Position numbers and translations under genes: made by a program. The notes beneath the pieces were generated by a model. That model was given only the letters and a program-made list of their open reading frames with translations, ran no database searches and was not told the DNA's origin. This document shows positions 7,032-11,392 of a stretch of DNA of 14,020 nucleotides, piece by piece; within the stretch, counting starts at the first letter, position 1; the number at the start of each line of letters is the position of its first letter. Origin of the DNA: GCA-020344555 sp964405925 (GTDB lineage Bacteria; Planctomycetota; Phycisphaerae; UBA1845); assembly GCA_964405925.1 (NCBI GenBank), contig CAYOQG010000148.1, positions 1-14,020 on the forward strand. The letters run 5' to 3'.

Positions 7032-8417
7032 CTATCGGTGTTGCTCCAGGATGGACTCCACATACCCGGGCGTGTACCGCCTCATCGGGGCGCAGCTGAG
7101 GCGCTTTCCCTTCAAAGTCACCTTGGGATTAAAAAACTCCCAAACAATGTCCCCTTCCTTGGTCACCTCGAAGGCATGGCCGTTATCTGAGTCGGTGATA
7201 AGCGTGTTCTCGTTGGACAGCCGTTGGCACCCGCCTCCGGAGCGAGTATAGAAGTCAGCGGGATTCGGCGCCCGATACTCCCAAACGATTCTCTTCGTAA
7301 GCGGATCAAGCTCAATGACACGAGACCACTTGCGCCATAGGCCATTATCGAACAGGAGAATATTCCCGTTCTTGAGGACCTGCGCGTCATGCGGCCCCTG
7401 AATCTCGCCCGGCCCCCATGCCCAGAGCAGTTGGTTCCGCTTCCAATTGATGATCGCGATCGCGTCCTGGTGACGTACGCACACTAGGACATTGCCGGCG
7501 GCATAGATAGGATGCCGGTCAAGAAGGTGCTCCCAGTGCATCCACTCCACCGAGTTGGTGTGGAAAGGATCCCACCGCTTCTCGCTCCCGGTCGTTACGG
7601 CGCCAACTGCTCTGAACTGGAACTCATCCACATTGGAGGTAAGTGCTTCATAAAGCGACTTCTCCTCTAAGAACTCGCCCTCTCTCGACATCATCGTGAG
7701 ATAGTCGATGCGTGAAACGCGATTCTTTTCCAGCCCTGGGATCCGCGCATACTTATGTGTAATGACGATAATCCGATCGTCAGGTGTCAGATGAACATCG
7801 TGGTGCGCAAAGATCTTCCGTTTCCAAAGTATACGACTATCCCACGAGAGCTGCATGAGAAAGCGAGCCTCGTCGACCACGGGACTCTCCCTGTCAGTTA
7901 CAAGATCGGAGCCGACGACCAACAGATCCCCATCGGGCAGGAGTACGCAGTCATCCCACGTACGGCCATCCGACTGCTGCCAGGCGTGAAGAACATGTCC
8001 TTCCAAATCCAGTAGGTCGGCTACACAGTCGTTGCGACTGTTGTACAGGGTAAAGCCCGGGCACCAGCGTTGTTTGTCAAGCTTCACAAGTCCGCCGCCC
8101 TTCGGCCCTGAGGATTCCTCGCTAGTGCTGACATAGCCCAGGGAGCGAAGGCGGTCGATTTCGCGTTCCGGCGATTCCCCGGTGGGCTGTTCGGCCCCCT
8201 CAGGTGGCTTCTGTCTCTTCTGACAACCGCTCAGCCAAACGAGCGCGATTAGGCCGATAGCAAGAACGTTGCGCCACGCCGCGAGCCGCCGAGTACAGCC
8301 GAACCCGAGACGAAGCAGGAGGCCCGAGCCTCCGGCCGGACCGTAGAGCACAACGTCGGTCACTTCCGGATATCCGCCTTTCCAATTGAACAGGAAACAC
8401 CTGCTGCAGATGTTCAT
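7032..8417 (-). CDS. Arylsulfotransferase-like (ASST) lipoprotein
   Basis: The 461-residue product has a hydrophobic signal ending in a good lipobox, 'LIALVWLSGC' (Cys65 from the ATG at 8417), then a Pro/Glu-rich linker and 'LRSLGYVS' (90-97). A beta-propeller with ASST-family features follows: 'GFTLYNSRNDCVADLLDLEGHVLHAW' (121-146), 'HHDVHLTPDDRIIVI' (205-219), 'DPFHTNSVEW' (283-292), 'GPHDAQVLKNGNILLFDNG' (341-359) and 'RIVWEYRAP'. Family knowledge: bacterial ASSTs transfer sulfuryl groups between phenols by a histidine intermediate. His206/209, His286 and His343 are candidates, but many relatives are uncharacterised and may not be enzymes. The start is uncertain. From ATG 8417 the signal is unusually long. 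GTG 8351, with GGAAG upstream, gives a 43-residue signal and looks better. Convergent with the PilZ-like gene, it stands alone. Confidence 0.8.
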   Translation of the reverse strand: MNICSRCFLFNWKGGYPEVTDVVLYGPAGGSGLLLRLGFGCTRRLAAWRNVLAIGLIALVWLSGCQKRQKPPEGAEQPTGESPEREIDRLRSLGYVSTSEESSGPKGGGLVKLDKQRWCPGFTLYNSRNDCVADLLDLEGHVLHAWQQSDGRTWDDCVLLPDGDLLVVGSDLVTDRESPVVDEARFLMQLSWDSRILWKRKIFAHHDVHLTPDDRIIVITHKYARIPGLEKNRVSRIDYLTMMSREGEFLEEKSLYEALTSNVDEFQFRAVGAVTTGSEKRWDPFHTNSVEWMHWEHLLDRHPIYAAGNVLVCVRHQDAIAIINWKRNQLLWAWGPGEIQGPHDAQVLKNGNILLFDNGLWRKWSRVIELDPLTKRIVWEYRAPNPADFYTRSGGGCQRLSNENTLITDSDNGHAFEVTKEGDIVWEFFNPKVTLKGKRLSCAPMRRYTPGYVESILEQHR

Positions 8418-8613
8418 AGCCGATATTTCCCAGTTATCGAACCTCAGTCGATCATCCTACCCGAACGGCCTACGCAATTCAATCGGAAGCGGCGCCTGTC
8501 ACCGCGAAGCACGCGTACTTGCTCGCTCCGTGGGGTCAATCCCGCACCTGACGCCTTCGGTGCGACCATTCCGGCCCGTTGCCGCGCAGCATCAACTTCG
8601 GCTTCCATGCAAA
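8418..8613. other. Intergenic region upstream of the ASST-like gene
   Basis: About 200 bp between the ASST-like start and the transposase remnant. The only open frame (+, running to 8958) has no recognisable translation and lies antisense to the transposase remnant. The promoter of the ASST-like gene and the outer end of the old insertion sequence should be here, but neither can be placed. Confidence 0.35.
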
Positions 8614-8868
8614 TCAGCAACGTTTCTCCCGGTCACGAGTGTCAGCCGCGCTGCACCAACGGCGGTGGCACACCGACCGCTGGACGCGGCCCGGAATCGC
8701 TGCGAACAACTCACGCGGCACCGCTGCCCCGGCCATCTGAAAAGTCGAGCACTTGAAATGCCGGACCACCTTCGCTCCGATCTTGACCAGTTTCTCCCGC
8801 AGTGTGATCAGCGACGAGTGCCTCACGGACCTCGGCAGCGCAAGGCGCCACAGGAAGTTCCCATCATG
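8614..8868 (-). pseudogene. C-terminal remnant of an IS1380-like transposase
   Basis: Read on the minus strand from about 8868, the frame gives 'GNFLWRLALPRSVRHSSLITLREKLVKIGAKVVRHFKCSTFQMAGAAVPRELFAAI'. This matches the conserved C-terminal end of IS1380-type DDE transposases (family pattern 'LGNFLRxLxLPxxIxxWSLTxLREKLIKIGAKVVxHxxYxxFQxAEVAVPRxLFxxI'). An in-frame TAG precedes the block just upstream (near 8875) and nothing earlier of the roughly 430-residue protein is present. The remnant therefore lacks the DDE catalytic region. After 'LFAAIPGRV' the sequence drifts to an unrelated tail ending at TGA 8614-8616. It marks an old, decayed insertion and cannot be active. Confidence 0.75.
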
Positions 8869-8895
8869 CTACGCCGCCGCCGCGGCGCGAAGATG

Positions 8896-8914
8896 GGGTC
8901 CGTCAAGCGGACCC
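8896..8914. repeat. Perfect 7-bp hairpin, arms GGGTCCG/CGGACCC
   Basis: Arms at 8896-8902 and 8908-8914 enclose the 5-nt loop TCAAG. It lies just beyond the point where the transposase remnant loses homology. It may be part of the old insertion sequence or a transcript-ending stem for the operon to the right. No T-run follows on either strand. Confidence 0.45.
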
Positions 8915-8971
8915 GATCATTGCATGGCCACCCATCTGTTGCCTGGTGTTGCGTTTAGTAACAAAGCCATC

Positions 8972-8990
8972 GTCAAGGATCAACCTTGAC
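8972..8990. repeat. Perfect 7-bp hairpin, arms GTCAAGG/CCTTGAC
   Basis: Arms at 8972-8978 and 8984-8990 enclose the 5-nt loop ATCAA. Further GTCAA/TTGAC motifs occur nearby (loop of the hairpin at 8896, and 'gattgaccttg' just downstream). It could be an operator-like dyad or a decayed mobile-element end. Confidence 0.4.
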
Positions 8991-9059
8991 TGATTGACCT
9001 TGCCCCTACCATTTTGTGGCAGTTTGGGGTGGCACCGCCGTCAATGATTGAAGGTAGTA

Positions 9060-9085
9060 GTCTCCTCGGACCAGTGGGAGGAGAC
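9060..9085 (-). terminator. Stem-loop after the DUF6125-like gene (possible terminator)
   Basis: Perfect 8-bp arms GTCTCCTC (9060-9067) and GAGGAGAC (9078-9085) enclose a 10-nt loop. The stem sits 30 nt past the stop of the last gene of the minus-strand operon, where a terminator is expected. No T-tract follows on the minus strand, so it may act as an mRNA-stabilising 3' stem or factor-dependent stop rather than a classic intrinsic terminator. Confidence 0.5.
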
Positions 9086-9114
9086 AGTGCTTAGTCCCTC
9101 GGGTGAGACTTGGC

Positions 9115-9624
9115 TTATAGTGTGAACTCCCAACCGCAGACATACCCAGCGCCTTCAGTCTGATCGGGTGGACATTGTAGACAGCGTGTTTGGATGCGAG
9201 CGTCGATAGCCTGTGCGAATCTGGTGTATTCCTCGCTACCGACGGGTTTGCATGGGAAATCGGTAAGGCCTTTGCGCCGTCGTGCGCTTTGGACCCGGCA
9301 GGTGAGCATCTTGAAGATCAACGTATGGTCATCCCGTCGCTCGATGCTCTGGGGGTTGACTGTCGCATATAGGCGGAGGCGGAGGGCCTTCTCAAGGGCG
9401 TCGAGTCCACCCGCTTTTGGAATCCGAAATGCGTCCATGATCCGCCTCGCCTCGATCTGCGAAAAGTTCCCACAGGCTCGCGTGTCGAGTTCAATTGCGC
9501 CGTCGAGGCCGTACCTCTCTTCCGCAGCGAGAAACCAGCATCCATCGTGTGCAAGCCAATTCTTCGCATGGACTCCGATGAGCTTGATCAAATCGTCACG
9601 GGACAACTCGCTCAAGTGTTCCAT
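9115..9624 (-). CDS. DUF6125-like conserved cysteine-containing protein, function unknown
   Basis: The 169-residue soluble protein fits a family I know as DUF6125 (name from memory), widespread in anaerobic bacteria and without an assigned function. Conserved blocks seen are 'NWLAHDGCWFLAAEERYGLDGAIELD' (22-47), 'IEARRIMDAFRIPKAGGLDALEKALRLRLYA' (57-87), 'CRVQSARRRKGL' (109-120), 'FPCKPVG' (123-129), 'TRCLQCPPD' (146-154) and a terminal 'CGWEFTL'. Five C-terminal-half cysteines (109, 125, 148, 151, 163) with conserved His26 suggest a metal or cofactor site. That is inference. ATG 9624 is chosen because AGGAG at 9634-9638 lies 9 nt upstream. The frame extends to 9681, but the added residues are not family-like. 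It is last in the operon, 59 nt after the DUF364 gene. Confidence 0.8.
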   Translation of the reverse strand: MEHLSELSRDDLIKLIGVHAKNWLAHDGCWFLAAEERYGLDGAIELDTRACGNFSQIEARRIMDAFRIPKAGGLDALEKALRLRLYATVNPQSIERRDDHTLIFKMLTCRVQSARRRKGLTDFPCKPVGSEEYTRFAQAIDARIQTRCLQCPPDQTEGAGYVCGWEFTL

Positions 9625-9633
9625 TGCTGCCTT

Positions 9634-9638
9634 CTCCT
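9634..9638 (-). promoter_or_regulatory. Ribosome binding site of the DUF6125-like gene
   Basis: AGGAG on the minus strand, 9 nt before ATG 9624. It supports this start over the upstream in-frame ATG at 9681. Confidence 0.8.
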
Positions 9639-9683
9639 GTTCTTTGGAACACGCCCTGCACAGAGCAAAGCTAAAGGGCACCC

Positions 9684-10451
9684 CTATGTGCTTCGAGCAT
9701 AAGGACAGAATCTATGCCAATTCATAAGTGTGCACACCCCGGCTCCAGTTACGCCATAGATGACGTAGTTCGGGTTATATTCCCTGATCCAGCCCCAGAT
9801 GTCGTCGAAAGTACCGTTCACAAGCGTCGTTCCGGTTACGAGAACCGTATGAGAGTAAGAGATCAGCTCTTTGGTCTGGGTCCTGCCATCGCAGATTGAC
9901 ACCCCGAACTTTACCTGTCCAATGTTTTTGGGATCTAAATCACTTATCCGCACGTTGTCGGCCCTGAAGGACACAGCCAGCGCCTCAGCGATGGCGGGAT
10001 TGAACCCGATAAGACCAACAGGGACCTCTCCCCATCTGTCGCGAACGTAGCGGGCGAGCTCTTTTCCACATTTTTCGGGGTCGTCGTCTCGGCAGTGCAG
10101 GCTGGTCTCGAGCATCCCAAGCGAACGAAGAGCAGCGTTGAGCACGGCGATGAACACCGCGCGATCTTGGTTCGATGAGAGAAACAGGGCAAGGACATCG
10201 CCCAGTGTACCGGTGAAATCTCGTGGCGAGTCCGTAAAGGCGTGACCCTTTGCACCATTGACCGTGGCTTCCACAAGCTGCTCTTTGCCTTTGATGAGAG
10301 GAAAATCTCGTCGTGTCGGTCGACCGATGGCCTCCTCAACAGTTAGTGGTGCAACGGAGACGGCCACAGTGCAGTCAACCAGACCCTCTCGCTTGGCGAT
10401 CTCTGTGAACTCAATACGGGCTGCTTCCAAAATGCTTGCAGAAGTCTCCAT
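9684..10451 (-). CDS. DUF4213/DUF364 protein, putative heavy-metal chelation family
   Basis: The 255-residue protein has both halves of the family. The N-terminal DUF4213-like part is about residues 8-110, with 'RPTRRDFPLIKGKEQLVEA' (44-62), 'AKGHAFTDSPRDFTGTL' (67-83) and 'RAVFIAVLNAALRSLG'. The C-terminal Rossmann-like DUF364 part is about 119-250: 'HCRDDDPEKCGKELA', 'VGLIGFNPAIAEAL', 'ISDLDPKNIG', 'VLVTGTTLVNGTFDDI', then 'HRFCPYA'. The family is annotated as putative heavy-metal chelation from structural studies, and members often sit near metal-cofactor or transport genes. The true reaction is unknown. ATG 10451 lies 2 nt after the stop of the TSUP permease gene, indicating translational coupling. 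A longer frame to 10598 would overlap the permease and is rejected. The Shine-Dalgarno is weak, consistent with coupling. Confidence 0.87.
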   Translation of the reverse strand: METSASILEAARIEFTEIAKREGLVDCTVAVSVAPLTVEEAIGRPTRRDFPLIKGKEQLVEATVNGAKGHAFTDSPRDFTGTLGDVLALFLSSNQDRAVFIAVLNAALRSLGMLETSLHCRDDDPEKCGKELARYVRDRWGEVPVGLIGFNPAIAEALAVSFRADNVRISDLDPKNIGQVKFGVSICDGRTQTKELISYSHTVLVTGTTLVNGTFDDIWGWIREYNPNYVIYGVTGAGVCTLMNWHRFCPYARST

Positions 10452-10453
10452 AC

Positions 10454-11242
10454 TCACACTCGGGCCCCATAGAAGCACAGAATGAACTTCAACGACACAT
10501 AAGCAAAAACGATGCCGAACATGATTTTCAATATAGCGGAGGGGAATTGCCGGTTCAAGGTCGCACCGAGATACGCTCCAATCAGTGTGCCAACACATGC
10601 CGGACTGGCAGTGGCTAGGTCAACACAGCCCTGGGAAAGCTTGAATAAAGCGCTCACCAAGGCATTCGCACAGAAGCAGGTCAGCGAACATCCAATGGCT
10701 ACTTTGATCGGTGCTTTGAGGATCAGTGTAAATGCTGGAACCATTATCCCACCGGTACCGATCCCCAGCAGACCTGGCAGCACACCGCCCGCGGCGCCGA
10801 GGGCGAGCTTGCCCGTCAGCGGGCCTGCAATTGTATTGGTCTCGCGCTGGCGCAGTATCCGGTTCTTGGCATCGCAGATCCCTTCAAGAATCATTCGAGC
10901 TGCAATCAGCGAGAAGACAAGCCCGGTCCCGAGATCCAGGCACCGCTCGAATTTCACGGCTTGCAGAAAAAGCAACGAAAACACCATCGTTGCGGCGACG
11001 CCCGCACCGATCACTGGGCGAATGGAGCCGACATCAACATGCCCAAGTCGGTAGTGCCGCCAACTGCCGGATAGAGTCGTACAGAAGACGGCGACGACAC
11101 ACGTACCGGCAGCATGAGAGGGAGAAAGGCCCACGTAGAAGCGAAGAAACGGTATCAGAATGATCCCGCCGCCAATTCCTAGCAGGCCCCCCAGGGCGCC
11201 GGCCAAAAGTCCACTGATGAGAGCTCCCAGTACGCTATACAT
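10454..11242 (-). CDS. TauE/SafE-family (TSUP) membrane permease
   Basis: The 262-residue membrane protein has the two-fold TSUP repeat: 'LLGIGGGIILIP' at 20-31 and 'LLGIGTGGIMVPA' at 158-170, the glycine-rich re-entrant segments of sulfite exporter TauE/SafE proteins. About eight membrane helices are visible. Other family marks are 'LSPSHAAGTCVVAVF' (39-53) and 'SWRHYRLGHVDVG' (60-72), the cytoplasmic loop seen in many members. TSUP proteins move sulfite, sulfoacetate, sulfonates or other organic anions. The substrate here is not readable. ATG 11242 has an AGGA just upstream with short spacing. It is first in the TSUP-DUF364-DUF6125 operon, whose promoter should lie in 11243-11392. Confidence 0.9.
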   Translation of the reverse strand: MYSVLGALISGLLAGALGGLLGIGGGIILIPFLRFYVGLSPSHAAGTCVVAVFCTTLSGSWRHYRLGHVDVGSIRPVIGAGVAATMVFSLLFLQAVKFERCLDLGTGLVFSLIAARMILEGICDAKNRILRQRETNTIAGPLTGKLALGAAGGVLPGLLGIGTGGIMVPAFTLILKAPIKVAIGCSLTCFCANALVSALFKLSQGCVDLATASPACVGTLIGAYLGATLNRQFPSAILKIMFGIVFAYVSLKFILCFYGARV

Positions 11243-11289
11243 CTGTCCTACGTTGATCTTCTAATAGCAAACCCTGCCCGTGGATATGG

Positions 11290-11338
11290 GTGTGGAGCGT
11301 GGACGTCCTCTTCTCCAAATGCTCATGAGACTCCACAC
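11290..11338. repeat. 8-bp inverted repeat between protease and TSUP genes
   Basis: Arms GTGTGGAG (11290-11297) and CTCCACAC (11331-11338) are separated by 33 nt, which include the palindrome GGACGTCC at 11301-11308. The gap between the protease stop and the permease start is 150 bp, so this dyad could belong to the 3' end of the protease transcript or to the operon promoter. Significance is low without comparison. Confidence 0.3.
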
Positions 11339-11392
11339 GCAGAGCTTCCGCGCCACTCTCTGCTGGCCTAGCTTTTTGAGCCGAAGCCGATC

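Noticed and set aside
8386..8958. 190-codon plus-strand ORF
   Set aside because: It lies antisense to the transposase remnant and overlaps the ASST-like start; its translation is not protein-like.
9684..10598. Longer start (10598) for the DUF364 gene
   Set aside because: The extra 49 residues overlap the TSUP gene and have no family similarity; ATG 10451 sits 2 nt after the TSUP stop.
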